A stretch of 64,000 nucleotides of DNA from Rhizobacter sp. SG703 (GTDB lineage Bacteria > Pseudomonadota > Gammaproteobacteria > Burkholderiales > Burkholderiaceae_C), in assembly GCF_012275445.1 (NCBI RefSeq), contig NZ_JAAZQK010000004.1:124001-188000 (forward strand), in the 5' to 3' direction. A program made the translations under genes and the position numbers. Every line of letters begins with the position of its first letter. Position 1 is the stretch's first letter. A model generated the notes under the pieces. The model was not told where the DNA came from. It was given only the letters and a program-made list of their open reading frames with translations, and searched no databases. Below are positions 25,535 to 34,195 of the stretch, one piece after another.

Positions 25535-25551
25535 CTGGCATGCGTCCTGCA
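25535..25551 (+). promoter_or_regulatory. Possible sigma-54 promoter of the AAA+ gene
   Basis: CTGGCATG - four bases - CTGCA keeps the invariant GG (25537-25538) and GC (25549-25550) with exactly ten bases between them, as RpoN promoters require. It also forms the inverted repeat GGCATGC-gtcct-GCATGCC (25537-25555), so a palindromic operator is an alternative reading. The coding start is about 100 bases downstream. Confidence 0.4.
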
Positions 25552-25659
25552 TGCCGGCTCCACCAGAACTGGGTGGTGTTCCGGGTTTTCATCGAGTGCT
25601 GACTTCCGGACACCTTTGCTTCAATGAATGCCAAGGTCTGCGTCTTCTGGAGGTCTTCG

Positions 25660-26664
25660 ATGAGCGCATCCAAGCAGTTGGTCCCGGTGTCGTCATCCTC
25701 GCGAGGCGGCATCCCGATTGCCCGCATGCGCAGCCTCTACCGGGTCGACGAGGTCGGCCGCAAACTCGACAAGCTGCCGCACAAGGAGCACGAAAACCTG
25801 CGCTCCACCTATGAGCGCATGCTCGAGAAAGGGCCGGAGCGTTTCCAGGTGAAACCGTCCGGCCTGCCGGCGATGGACCACCTCTACGACGAACTGCCCA
25901 ATTTCAGCGAGGTGCTCGACGACGTGAAGCGCCAGCTCGCACTGTGCGAAGACAGCCGCGACGCGCTCGAGATCACCCCGCTGCTGCTGCTCGGCCCGCC
26001 GGGCGTCGGCAAGACGCATTTCGCGCGCGAACTCTCGCAGCTGCTCGGCACCGGCATGGGCTTCATGTCGATGAGCTCAATGACCGCCGGCTGGGTGCTC
26101 AGCGGCGCCTCCAGCCAGTGGAAGGGCGCGCGCCCCGGCAAGGTGTTCGAGACGCTGGTCGATGGCCAGTATGCGAACCCGGTGATGGTGGTCGACGAGA
26201 TCGACAAGGCCGGCGGCGAACACGCCTACGACCCGCTCGGTGCGCTGTACAGCCTGCTCGAGCACGACACCGCCGGCAGCTTCGTCGACGAGTTCGCCGA
26301 GGTGCCGATCGACGCCAGCCAGGTGATCTGGGTCGCGACCGCGAACGACGGCCGTGCGATCCCCGACCCGATCCTGAACCGCATGAACGTCTACGAGGTG
26401 CAGGCGCCCGACCGCGATGCCGCCCGCCGCATCGCCGCCCGGCTGTACGACGGCATCCGCCGCGACCATGCCTGGGGCGAGCGTTTCGAGGCGCAGCCCC
26501 GCGCCGAGGTGCTCGACCGGATGGGCGAGATGGCGCCGCGCGAGATGCGCCGCGCCTGGATGACCGCCTTCGGCAATGCCAAGCTGGCGTGCCGCGATCA
26601 CGTCGTCTGCGACGACCTGCCCGAATCCGGCGGCAGGAAGTCGACGATCGGGTTCATGCAATAG
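25660..26664 (+). CDS. AAA+ family ATPase (Lon-like ATPase module without protease domain)
   Basis: A 334-residue AAA+ protein. Walker A GPPGVGKTH is at 112-120, Walker B VMVVDEID at 175-182, sensor 1 WVATAND follows, and sensor 2 APREMRRAW is near the C-terminus. The N-terminal about 100 residues (RMRSLYRVDEVGRKLDKL, NLRSTYERML) resemble the helical region preceding the Lon ATPase module, but no LonB serine-lysine protease domain follows. It is probably a chaperone or remodelling ATPase acting on an unknown partner. The ATG at 25660 has a TGGAGG site seven bases upstream; the frame extends back to 25624. No functional partner is adjacent. Confidence 0.8.
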   Translation: MSASKQLVPVSSSSRGGIPIARMRSLYRVDEVGRKLDKLPHKEHENLRSTYERMLEKGPERFQVKPSGLPAMDHLYDELPNFSEVLDDVKRQLALCEDSRDALEITPLLLLGPPGVGKTHFARELSQLLGTGMGFMSMSSMTAGWVLSGASSQWKGARPGKVFETLVDGQYANPVMVVDEIDKAGGEHAYDPLGALYSLLEHDTAGSFVDEFAEVPIDASQVIWVATANDGRAIPDPILNRMNVYEVQAPDRDAARRIAARLYDGIRRDHAWGERFEAQPRAEVLDRMGEMAPREMRRAWMTAFGNAKLACRDHVVCDDLPESGGRKSTIGFMQ

Positions 26665-26676
26665 CGCGCAGCGGCA

Positions 26677-27504
26677 TCAGAACAGGTACGCCAGCCCGAC
26701 GTAGCCGGTCGCGCCGGTTTTCTTCGCGACGATCGGGCTGTTCTTCGCGTCGCCGCCCAGCGCCGACACGCCGGCCGACGCCCGCAGCTTCAGGTCGGGC
26801 TGCAGCGTGTACTCCGCGCCGACGCCGAGGTCGACCTTGTGCAGCCCGGCCTTCGGCGTGTAGACCGCATAGCCGCTGGCCGCGGACTGCTCCGGCGTCA
26901 CGCCGAAGTAGGCCTGCAGGTAGCGCTGGTCGGCCCAGCTGGCGCCGGCCGTGAAGTTCAGCGCGAACGCATCGGTCACCGGCACCGGCCACGACACGCC
27001 GAGGTCGACCTGCGCGCCCCGGTGGCCGCGCTGGCCGAGCGACTTGCGATAGGTCAGTCCCAGCGGCCCGTAGCCCGCCGTCACGCCGGCTTCGGCACTG
27101 GCGCGCACGTCGCCCATGCCGCGCAGCCGGTCGTCGCCCGGCGCAAACCCGAGGCCCGTCACGTCGTGGTCCTTGCGGCCGGGGTCGGCAGTCAGCAGCA
27201 GGCCGGCGCGAAGTGCATCCTGCTCGAGGAAGGTCCAGCCGAGCCCGGTGTGGTCGAGGTCGACATGGCCCCAGTCGGCGGTGCGGTAGCTGAGCGTCAG
27301 GTCGGGCGCAGCCAGCGTGCGGCGGTTCGGGCTGCCTTCGTAGCGGGGCACCGTCGCGACGCCGAGCGACACGCTGCCGCTCAGGCCGGTCGGCGGTGCC
27401 GGCGGCGACTGGCTCTGGGCGCACGACGGCAGCGTCGTCGCGAGGAGGGTGGCGGCCAGCAGGGCCGGGCGGAACAGGGGATGAGCGATCGACGGGGTCG
27501 GCAT
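26677..27504 (-). CDS. MipA/OmpV-family outer-membrane protein
   Basis: A 275-residue predicted beta-barrel. The signal peptide (about 1-30) ends in a Cys-Ala-Gln, so a lipobox is possible but weak. The mature part has the MipA motif GVATVPRYEGSPNRRTLAAPDL, alternating strands and a C-terminal aromatic (YVGLAYLF). MipA proteins scaffold murein synthases and hydrolases in E. coli; many relatives are simply outer-membrane proteins of unknown function. It is divergent from a two-component system 120 bases away, so regulation by that pair is plausible (inference). Confidence 0.85.
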   Translation of the reverse strand: MPTPSIAHPLFRPALLAATLLATTLPSCAQSQSPPAPPTGLSGSVSLGVATVPRYEGSPNRRTLAAPDLTLSYRTADWGHVDLDHTGLGWTFLEQDALRAGLLLTADPGRKDHDVTGLGFAPGDDRLRGMGDVRASAEAGVTAGYGPLGLTYRKSLGQRGHRGAQVDLGVSWPVPVTDAFALNFTAGASWADQRYLQAYFGVTPEQSAASGYAVYTPKAGLHKVDLGVGAEYTLQPDLKLRASAGVSALGGDAKNSPIVAKKTGATGYVGLAYLF

Positions 27505-27624
27505 GCGAGACGGGGCCCATGGGGCCGGCGATGGAGAGGCCCGCACTGTGGCAGCAGCCAGCTTAGGGAACGCCCAGGGCCGGCCCACTAGACTCGGCGC
27601 CGACCTCCCCGGATCCGCACCACC

Positions 27625-28302
27625 ATGCACCTCCTCCTCGTCGAAGACGACCTCGAACTGGGCGCCGAACTGCAGCGCGCGCTGGCCGGCCACGGGCTGA
27701 CCAGCGAATGGGTGCGCAGCGTGAAGCATGCGCAGACGCTGACCACGCCCCAGCCCGGGGCCGACGATGCGCTGCCGTTCGCCTGCGTGCTGCTCGACCT
27801 GGGCCTGCCCGACGGCGAAGGCCTGCAGCTGCTGCAGCGCTGGCGACGCAACGGGCTGAAGCTGCCGGTCATCGTGCTGACCGCCCGCGATGCGCTCGAT
27901 GCGCGGGTGGCCAGCCTGGATGCCGGTGCCGACGACTACGTGATCAAGCCCGCGGCGCCACAGGAACTGGCCTCGCGCATCCGCGCCGTCACGCGGCGCA
28001 GCGGCGGGCATGCGTCGGCGGTGTGGACGGTCGGTGCGCTGCAGATCGACAGCCTGCGCCGCGAGGTGCGGCTGGACGGCGTGCTGACCGCGCTGTCGCC
28101 GAAGGAGTTCCAGATCGTCGCCGAGCTGGCGCGGCATGCCGGCGAGGTGGTCTCCAAGCACCGGCTGGCGCGCGCCATCACGCCGTTGAACGAGCCGATG
28201 GAGTTCGGTGCGCTCGAATGGCACATCCACAACCTGCGCCGCAAGCTCGGCGACGGCTGCATCCGCACCGTGCGCGGCGTCGGCTACAGCCTGGTGGAAT
28301 GA
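27625..28302 (+). CDS. Two-component response regulator, OmpR/PhoB family
   Basis: A 225-residue regulator. The receiver domain has the acidic pair VEDD at 6-9, phospho-acceptor Asp58 in LLDLGLPDGEG, the conserved Thr/Ala (VLTARDA) and Lys in VIKP. The Trans_reg_C winged helix spans about 130-225 (SPKEFQIVAELARHAGEVVSK and IRTVRGVGYSLVE). It resembles the QseB/PmrA/TctD group. The stop overlaps the kinase start (ATGA), so both proteins are made together. Confidence 0.94.
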   Translation: MHLLLVEDDLELGAELQRALAGHGLTSEWVRSVKHAQTLTTPQPGADDALPFACVLLDLGLPDGEGLQLLQRWRRNGLKLPVIVLTARDALDARVASLDAGADDYVIKPAAPQELASRIRAVTRRSGGHASAVWTVGALQIDSLRREVRLDGVLTALSPKEFQIVAELARHAGEVVSKHRLARAITPLNEPMEFGALEWHIHNLRRKLGDGCIRTVRGVGYSLVE

Positions 28303-29714
28303 CGACCATGCTGCGACGACTGCTGGAGCGCTCCGTCACACGGCGACTGATGGTGGCGCTGCTGCTGGCCTATGTGCTGACCTGGGGCGTGATGGTCGTG
28401 ATCTCGGACTTCAGCCTGTCGGCGGTCGGCTCGGGCGATTTCGACAAGGAGATGGAGAGCGTGGGCGACGTGGCGACGCAGGCGCTGGAGGACCGGACCC
28501 GGCCGGCGGAGGCCGTGCTGCGCGGCCTCGCGCTGAAGATCGTGGCCGACGGCGCGCGCGTGGGGGCGGAGGGCGGCTTCGAGGCCTTCCACGTCCACGA
28601 CGCGAGCGGGCGCCTGCTGCTCGCCGGCGGCAGCCCGCTGCCCGCACTGGCCGACGACGGGCGCGAGGGCTTCTTCCAGGTCGGCGAGCGACCGAAGCTG
28701 CTGCACGTGTACCGGCGCTGGGCGGCGGACCGCACGCGGCGCATCGACGTGATCCAGTCGGCGACGGCACGCACCGAGATGCTGCGGTTCGGCCTGTCGA
28801 GCCCGGTGACGCTGGCGCAATTGCTGGTCGGGTTCCCGCTGCTGCTGCTGCCGGTGTGGCTGGCGGTGCGCACCGGATTGCGTCCGCTGCTGCGCCTGTC
28901 GCAGGACCTGGCGGCCCGTTCGCCGGGCGACCTGCGCCCGCTCGACGAGAACCAGCCCTACCGCGAGCTGCGGCCGGTGGTGCGCGAGCTCAACGAGACG
29001 CTGGCCCGCCTGCAGGCGCTGCTGCAGCGCGAGCGCGCCTTCCTGGCCGACGCGGCGCACGAGCTGCGCACGCCGCTCGCGGTGATCGCGGCGCAGTGCG
29101 ACACCTTGAAGCGCAGCCGCGATCCTGCGGCCTGCGCGCTGGCCGCGCAGCGGCTGGAGCGTGGCCTTGCGCGCGCGATGCGGCTCGTCAACCAGCTGCT
29201 GGCCCTGGCCCGGCTGGAGTCGGACGTGGAGCACCGGCGCAGCGAGATCGACGTGGCTGACATCGTGCGCGACTGCCTCGCGCTGCATGCCGACGACGCG
29301 CAGGCGCGCGACATCGAGCTGAGCTATGCCGGGCCGGACAGCCTGCCGATGAGGAGCGTCGAGCACGCCCTGGAATCGGTGCTGCACAACCTGGTCGGCA
29401 ATGCGATCCGCTACGGCCGGCCGCAGGGGCGCGTCGAGGTGAACCTGACCGCCCCGGCAGATCGCAGCGGCGAGCACGTGCTCGAGGTCAGCGACGACGG
29501 TCCCGGCATCGCGCCAGCCGACCGCGCGCACGTGTTCGAGCGCTTCTGGCGCGGCGCCGCCGCGGCATCGAACGCGTCGGGCTCGGGCCTGGGCCTCGCG
29601 ATCGTGCAGGCGGCGGCACGGCAGCTCGGTGCGCGCATCGAACTCGCGCAGGGCCTGAAGGACGGGCAGGGGTTGCAGGGCCTGTCGGTGACGCTGCGCT
29701 GGCGCAGCGGCTGA
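28299..29714 (+). CDS. Two-component sensor histidine kinase (EnvZ/QseC type)
   Basis: A 471-residue inner-membrane kinase. Two membrane helices (about 17-37 and 168-190) flank a periplasmic domain of about 130 residues with a 2CSK_N-like character (GDVATQALEDRTRPAEAV, HVHDASGRLLLAGG). A short linker leads to the HisKA domain with phospho-acceptor His254 (AHELRTPLAV) and the HATPase domain with N box (NLVGNAIRYG), DDGPGI and GSGLGLAIV. It phosphorylates the adjacent regulator. Signal unknown. Confidence 0.94.
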   Translation: MTTMLRRLLERSVTRRLMVALLLAYVLTWGVMVVISDFSLSAVGSGDFDKEMESVGDVATQALEDRTRPAEAVLRGLALKIVADGARVGAEGGFEAFHVHDASGRLLLAGGSPLPALADDGREGFFQVGERPKLLHVYRRWAADRTRRIDVIQSATARTEMLRFGLSSPVTLAQLLVGFPLLLLPVWLAVRTGLRPLLRLSQDLAARSPGDLRPLDENQPYRELRPVVRELNETLARLQALLQRERAFLADAAHELRTPLAVIAAQCDTLKRSRDPAACALAAQRLERGLARAMRLVNQLLALARLESDVEHRRSEIDVADIVRDCLALHADDAQARDIELSYAGPDSLPMRSVEHALESVLHNLVGNAIRYGRPQGRVEVNLTAPADRSGEHVLEVSDDGPGIAPADRAHVFERFWRGAAAASNASGSGLGLAIVQAAARQLGARIELAQGLKDGQGLQGLSVTLRWRSG

Positions 29715-29782
29715 GGGCGCGCGGCAACCAACGAAACAGGAGGGGACCGGCGTCGAAACGGCCTCGAATCAATCGGTCGCCA

Positions 29783-29804
29783 TCCTTGCGGGACATTGCA
29801 AGGA
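29783..29804 (+). promoter_or_regulatory. Inverted repeat covering the globin ribosome site
   Basis: TCCTTGC - eight bases - GCAAGGA, a perfect 7-bp inverted repeat. Its right arm contains the globin SD (AAGGA, 29800-29804), nine bases before the ATG. Either an RNA hairpin that hides the SD or a repressor operator; the sequence alone does not decide. Confidence 0.45.
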
Positions 29805-29812
29805 ATCGACCC

Positions 29813-30247
29813 ATGACCCCGCACGAGATCCACCTGATCCGCCACAGCTTCAACCTGGTGCAGCCGCACGCGGCCGACACCGCGCAGCAGTTCTACGACA
29901 ACCTGTTCGATGCCGACCCCGGCCTGCGCGCGCTGTTCCGCACCGACATCCGCCACCAGGGCGAGCGACTGATGACGATGCTGGCCGCGGCGATCCGCGT
30001 GCTCGACGATCCGTACACGCTGCATGCCGCGCTGCGCCTGCTCGGCCGCCGCCACGTCGGCTATGGCGTGCAGCCGGCGCACTACGCGACGGTCGGCGCC
30101 GCGCTGATCAAGACGCTGCGCGACGGACTCGGCGACGCCTTCACCGCCGAGGTGCACGACGCCTGGGCGGCAATGTACGGCGTGGTGTCACGCACGATGA
30201 TGGAGGCGGCGCACGAAGGGGCCGGCGTCCAGACTGCGATGCCGTAG
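29813..30247 (+). CDS. Single-domain globin (bacterial haemoglobin)
   Basis: A 144-residue globin of the flavohaemoglobin-like single-domain class (Vitreoscilla Hb type). The proximal haem ligand is His81 in GRRHVGYGV, Phe at position CD1 is in ALFRTDI, and the distal Gln49 lies in RHQGERLM. No FAD/NAD reductase domain follows, so a separate reductase would be needed for nitric-oxide dioxygenation; oxygen delivery or NO sensing are alternatives. The ATG at 29813 has an AAGGA site within an inverted repeat. It follows the two-component kinase by about 100 bases. Confidence 0.9.
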   Translation: MTPHEIHLIRHSFNLVQPHAADTAQQFYDNLFDADPGLRALFRTDIRHQGERLMTMLAAAIRVLDDPYTLHAALRLLGRRHVGYGVQPAHYATVGAALIKTLRDGLGDAFTAEVHDAWAAMYGVVSRTMMEAAHEGAGVQTAMP

Positions 30248-30274
30248 CTTGCGCGAAGACAGCGCAAACTCGGT

Positions 30275-30658
30275 TCACCGGCCGATCGCGCAAGGGCTGC
30301 GCCCACGTTGCCTTCGGACATGCCGGACCAGCCGCTCGGCCCCGACGCCCAACGCGAACAGCGCCGGCAGCGTGACACCGCCCACCCGAAGGTAGGCATC
30401 GCGCCAGCTGGTGCAATCCATCACCCAGCCGAGCCCGACATGGTCGAGCAGCCACGTCTGCGGCGCCAGCGGATACCACAGCCAGGTGCGCTGCCACGCG
30501 GTCGTTGCCGCACCGAGGCCACCGGCCATCCCGATGCAGATCACGCACAGGTACAGGTAGAGGACACACAGCACGAAGCCGGTCCAGTTCATCCTCCATC
30601 GAGGCCATCGTCTGCCGGCAGGTGCCGTCGAAGATTTCAGTGCCTGGGTTTGCGTCAT
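30275..30658 (-). CDS. Small membrane protein of unknown function
   Basis: A 127-residue protein with about three hydrophobic segments: about 24-46 (GFVLCVLYLYLCVICIGMAGG), a Trp-rich middle (TWLWYPLAPQTWLLDHVGLG) and about 92-108 (GVTLPALFALGVGAE). The ends are basic. A strong GGAGGAG site precedes the ATG at 30658, which supports that it is translated. I do not recognise a family. It is convergent with the globin. Confidence 0.65.
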   Translation of the reverse strand: MTQTQALKSSTAPAGRRWPRWRMNWTGFVLCVLYLYLCVICIGMAGGLGAATTAWQRTWLWYPLAPQTWLLDHVGLGWVMDCTSWRDAYLRVGGVTLPALFALGVGAERLVRHVRRQRGRSPCAIGR

Positions 30659-31119
30659 CGTCTCCTCCTTTGACAGGGATTCAACGCTGAGCCTGGGGAC
30701 GCTTTGTGCAGGAAATTTGCAGGCTGGCATGCCGTCACGAGATGGCGCCATGCGCGATTCAGATGGCTGGCGCGGCAGGGCCTGCTTTTTGCGGTGTATG
30801 GGTTATTGCCACCACGAGTCACCGCGGCCATTGCCCAGTTGCTCCTGTGCCAGCCGGCCTTCCGCCTCCAGCAAGCGAGTCATCGAAGCTCAGACCGGTG
30901 GCGTATGCCGTCGGCATTGATCCGGCAACACCACTTGACGTGCGCGGCCCATCCCGAGGAGAGGTTGGCTTCCACGACACCCGCTGCGATCAGATTGTCT
31001 GGACTTCCATGCTCATCCGAATCGTCCGGGCTCGGGCGCATCAATCGATGCGGCGACCGCGGCCGTGCACGTTAGCCAGTGTCGCGGGCCGCGTCAACGG
31101 CTCGGCTGGCGATTCGTCA
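30659..31119. other. Non-coding stretch between membrane protein and hybrid kinase
   Basis: About 460 bases with short unconvincing frames on both strands, mixed codon bias and no recognisable protein. It contains the promoter region of the small membrane protein (near 30660-30700) and the 3' flank of the kinase. Possibly a decayed gene; I see no repeats or RNA structures worth naming. Confidence 0.5.
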
Positions 31120-33297
31120 TCAAGACGAAGGACGCAAGCTGGCGTGACGCACCGATTCGACCTGGCGGGTGTCCCCGTCGCCCGCCAGCAGCGCCGCCAC
31201 GCGCGCCAGCAGGTCCGCCTTCGAGAACGGCTTGTCCAGCCCGGTGCAGCGCGCCTCCTTCAGGAACTCGCGCGCATCGGGCGACAAGGTGTCGCCGGTC
31301 ACGAACAGCATGTGCCGCGCGAGCCGCGGGCGGCGCCGGCTGACCTCGCGCCACAGCGCCGCGCCGTCGATGTCGGGCATGCGCAGGTCGGACACGATCG
31401 CGTCGAAGCGCGCCGTCTCCAGCATCTCCAGCGCGACCGCCCCCGATTCGGCGGTCGCCACGTCGTAGCCGGCGCCCTCCAGCATCTCGCGCATCAGGCC
31501 GAGCAGCTCGGCCTCGTCGTCGACCACCAGCAGCCGCGCCCGCGCCGGGGCCTCGGCCGGTTCGGCGCGCGGCGCGGCCACCGCCTCGTCGGCGACACCG
31601 CTGACCGGCACGCTGAGCCGGAAGCTTGCGCCGCCGTCGGCCCCGGCCGCTTCGAGGATCAGGTCGCCGCCATGCTCGCGCGCCAACGAGCGCGACACCG
31701 CCAGCCCGAGCCCGGTGCCCATGCCGTCGGCCTTGGTCGTGAAGAACGGCTCGAAGATGCGCGCCGCGAGGTCCGGCGACACGCCCGGCCCGCTGTCGGC
31801 GACGCGCAGCCACACCCGCTGCGCCCGGTTGTCGCGGCGCGCCTCGACACCGGTCTGCACCTTCACCCGCCGGCGCGCATCGCGGCCGGCCAGCGCCTGC
31901 TGCGCGTTGATCAGCAGGTTCAGCACCACCTGGCCGATCTGGTCGCCGTCGGCGTTGATGGCCGGCAGCGCCGGCTCCAGTTCGGTCTCCAGCTCGATGC
32001 CGTGCGTGCGGTAGCCGTAGTGCAGCATCTCCACCGCGGCCCGCACCAGGTCGTTGATGTCGATGGTGCCGCGCTGCGGCGGCTTGCTGCGCGCCATGTC
32101 GAGGAAGGTGCGCACGATGCGCCCGCAGCGCTCGGCCGCCTCGCGGATTCGCAGCACGTCGGCCTTCAGCGCGTCGTCGTCGCACTTCTCTTCCAGCAGG
32201 CTGGCGCGGCCCATCACGATCGCGAGCGGGTTGTTCAGCTCGTGCGCCACGCCGGCCAGCAGGCTGCCCATCGCGGTCAGCTTCTCGCTCTGGCGCAGCG
32301 CCTCGCGCTGGCGTTCGATCTGCTCGGCCGCGCCGTGCCGCTCGGTCACGTCGACCATCGACGCGGTGTAGAACGCGGTGCCGCCGACATCGCTGCGCCA
32401 CAGCACCATCTCGATCGGGAACTCGCGGCCGTCGGCGCGCAGCGCGAACAACTCCATGCGCCGGCCCAGCACGCGCGGGGCGCCGCCGCCTTCCAGCCGC
32501 GCCATGCCGGCATCGTGCGCGGCGCGGTAGCGCTCGGGCATCACGACCTCGCTGACGCGCCGGCCCAGCACCTCGGCCCGGCTGCGGCCGAACATCGCTT
32601 CGGCCGACGGGTTGAACTCGACGATGCGGCCCTGCCCGTCGGTCGAGATCAGCGCCGCCAGCGCATGGTCGACGATGGCCGACTTCAGCGCCTCGCTGGT
32701 GCGCAGCTGCTCGACCTGGCGGGCCAGTGCCTCTTCGTGCAGCTTCAGCTCGGTGTGGTCGCGCCCGAACACGACGATCGCCTGCACCGGCTCGCCGGCC
32801 GGCCCGTACGGCACCATCGTCTCCTGGATGAAGCGCCGCCCGCGCACCGGGTATTCGACCCAGCCCTGCCAGCGCAGCGATTCGCCGCCGAACAGCCGCT
32901 CGGCCCACGGCAGGTAGCCTTCGTACGACGCACGGCCGATCACGTCGGCCAGGTGCCGGCCGGCGATCTGCTTCGGCGTCAGCCCGAAGAACCCGGCCGC
33001 CTCGCCGTTCGCGTAGCGGTAGCGGTGCTCACGGTCGATCACCGCGACGCGCGCGGTGATGTGGTCGAGCAGCGAGCTCATCAGCGCCGGGTCCAGCGTC
33101 GCGCCGTCCGCGTCGTCGGGGCGCTCGCCCCAACGCAGCGATCCGGTCCAGCTGAGTTCGCGCTGCAGTCCGGAGACTGGAAGACCTTCGTGCTGCGCAC
33201 TCCGGTATTCGCCCTTGGGGCGGCCCGGCGGGCTCACTGGACTACCTTCGTGCTGCGCACTCCGGTATTCGCCCTTGGGGCGGCCCGGCGGGCTCAT
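31120..33297 (-). CDS. Hybrid PAS-sensor histidine kinase with C-terminal receiver
   Basis: Up to 725 residues, apparently cytoplasmic (no membrane helix). Order: tandem 20-residue repeat (1-40), PAS 1 (about 73-190), PAS 2 (about 203-320), HisKA with His352 (GVAHELNNPLAI), HATPase (DSGPGVS, GTGLGLAVS), and a receiver with Asp637 (VSDLRMPDIDG). The NtrB/RRPP-type H box suggests the phosphate goes to its own receiver or the linked regulator. The ATG at 33297 overlaps the regulator stop (ATGA); a GTG at 33237, inside the second repeat and behind GAAGG, is an alternative start, so the repeat may be partly untranslated. Signal unknown, probably redox or a small ligand. Confidence 0.92.
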   Translation of the reverse strand: MSPPGRPKGEYRSAQHEGSPVSPPGRPKGEYRSAQHEGLPVSGLQRELSWTGSLRWGERPDDADGATLDPALMSSLLDHITARVAVIDREHRYRYANGEAAGFFGLTPKQIAGRHLADVIGRASYEGYLPWAERLFGGESLRWQGWVEYPVRGRRFIQETMVPYGPAGEPVQAIVVFGRDHTELKLHEEALARQVEQLRTSEALKSAIVDHALAALISTDGQGRIVEFNPSAEAMFGRSRAEVLGRRVSEVVMPERYRAAHDAGMARLEGGGAPRVLGRRMELFALRADGREFPIEMVLWRSDVGGTAFYTASMVDVTERHGAAEQIERQREALRQSEKLTAMGSLLAGVAHELNNPLAIVMGRASLLEEKCDDDALKADVLRIREAAERCGRIVRTFLDMARSKPPQRGTIDINDLVRAAVEMLHYGYRTHGIELETELEPALPAINADGDQIGQVVLNLLINAQQALAGRDARRRVKVQTGVEARRDNRAQRVWLRVADSGPGVSPDLAARIFEPFFTTKADGMGTGLGLAVSRSLAREHGGDLILEAAGADGGASFRLSVPVSGVADEAVAAPRAEPAEAPARARLLVVDDEAELLGLMREMLEGAGYDVATAESGAVALEMLETARFDAIVSDLRMPDIDGAALWREVSRRRPRLARHMLFVTGDTLSPDAREFLKEARCTGLDKPFSKADLLARVAALLAGDGDTRQVESVRHASLRPSS
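33184..33296 (-). repeat. Tandem 53-bp coding repeat at the kinase start
   Basis: Two identical 53-base copies (33184-33236 and 33244-33296) with 60-base period. In the kinase frame each encodes SPPGRPKGEYRSAQHEG. Each copy starts with TGAGC, so it supplies the regulator stop and the kinase start, and ends with GAAGG, an SD-like sequence. I recall the same peptide recurring at unrelated loci in Rubrivivax/Leptothrix-like genomes. Confidence 0.85.
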
Positions 33298-34052
33298 GCA
33301 TCCGCAACGTGGGGCACGAACACGTAGCCCACGTTGCGAACGGTCTTCAGCACTTCCGGCTTGTCGGGGTTGGATTCGATCTTGCGGCGCAGCCGCATCA
33401 CGCGCAGGTCGATCGAGCGGTCGAACACGTCCCAGCCGCGGTTGTGCGCCTGCTCCATGATCTGGTCGCGGTTCAGCGGCCGGTTCGGGTTGCGCGCGAA
33501 CAGCGACAGCAGGTCGAACTCGGCGGCGCTGATCTCGACCTCGTGGCCGTCGAGCGCGAACAGCCGGCGCTGGTCGAGGTCGAGCTCGCAGGTGCCGAAG
33601 CGCACCCGCTTGCTCTGCGTCGGCTGCGACGCGGCGGCCGCGACCTGCGGCGCCAGCCGGGCCAGCGTCACGCGGCGCAGCACCGCGCGGATGCGGGCCA
33701 GCAACTCGCGCATCTCGAACGGCTTGGGCACGTAGTCGTCGGCGCCGAGCTCCAGGCCGACGATGCGGTCGACCGATTCGCCGGCGGTCGTCAGCATCAC
33801 CAGCCCCAGGTGCGGGTGGCGCTCGCGCATCCAGCGGGCCAGCGACAGGCCGTTCTCGCCGGGCATGTTGACGTCGAGGATGGCCAGGTCGGGCAGCGAT
33901 TCGGCCAGCATCTCGCGCGCCTGCGCGGCGTCCTGCGCGGTGCGCACGACCAGGCCGTGGCGGCCGAAGTATTCGCTCAGCAGCGAGCGGATCTCCGGCT
34001 CGTCGTCGACGACGAGCACGACAGGGATGGCCGCTTGCGCGCCGGACGCCAT
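33294..34052 (-). CDS. Two-component response regulator, OmpR family
   Basis: A 252-residue regulator. Receiver: VVDDEPEIRS (14-23), phospho-Asp60 in LAILDVNMPGENG, LTTAGE and VPKPFEMRELL. A linker with an Ala/Gln-rich run precedes the winged-helix domain (DQRRLFALDGHEVEISAAEFDLL, DRSIDLRVMRLRRKIE). The ATG at 34052 starts the normal receiver. The frame remains open 49 codons further to a GTG at 34199 that overlaps the stop of the upstream small ORF (GTGA), so an N-terminal extension cannot be excluded. Its stop lies in the ATGA formed by the coding repeat, coupling it to the kinase. Confidence 0.92.
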   Translation of the reverse strand: MASGAQAAIPVVLVVDDEPEIRSLLSEYFGRHGLVVRTAQDAAQAREMLAESLPDLAILDVNMPGENGLSLARWMRERHPHLGLVMLTTAGESVDRIVGLELGADDYVPKPFEMRELLARIRAVLRRVTLARLAPQVAAAASQPTQSKRVRFGTCELDLDQRRLFALDGHEVEISAAEFDLLSLFARNPNRPLNRDQIMEQAHNRGWDVFDRSIDLRVMRLRRKIESNPDKPEVLKTVRNVGYVFVPHVADA

Positions 34053-34195
34053 GGGGAAGATGCCTCGTTGCGGGTTGTCGCGGGGGGGTCGCGGCGGATC
34101 ATATCGGTCCGGTGGCGCGATGCCGGCGCGGTTCGCGCCGCTCAGCACCGCGGTGATCCATTCGGTGGCGGTCGGCGTCGTGTTCATCGCGCGGC

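Noticed and set aside
30704-31075. Possible small plus-strand genes in the 30.7-31.1 kb gap
   Set aside because: No SD, Cys/Arg/Ser-rich composition and no resemblance to known proteins; kept as non-coding.
30706-33327. Long plus-strand frame over the hybrid kinase
   Set aside because: Composition (Arg/His/Ala-rich, no domain) is that of an antisense shadow; the minus-strand kinase has full motifs.
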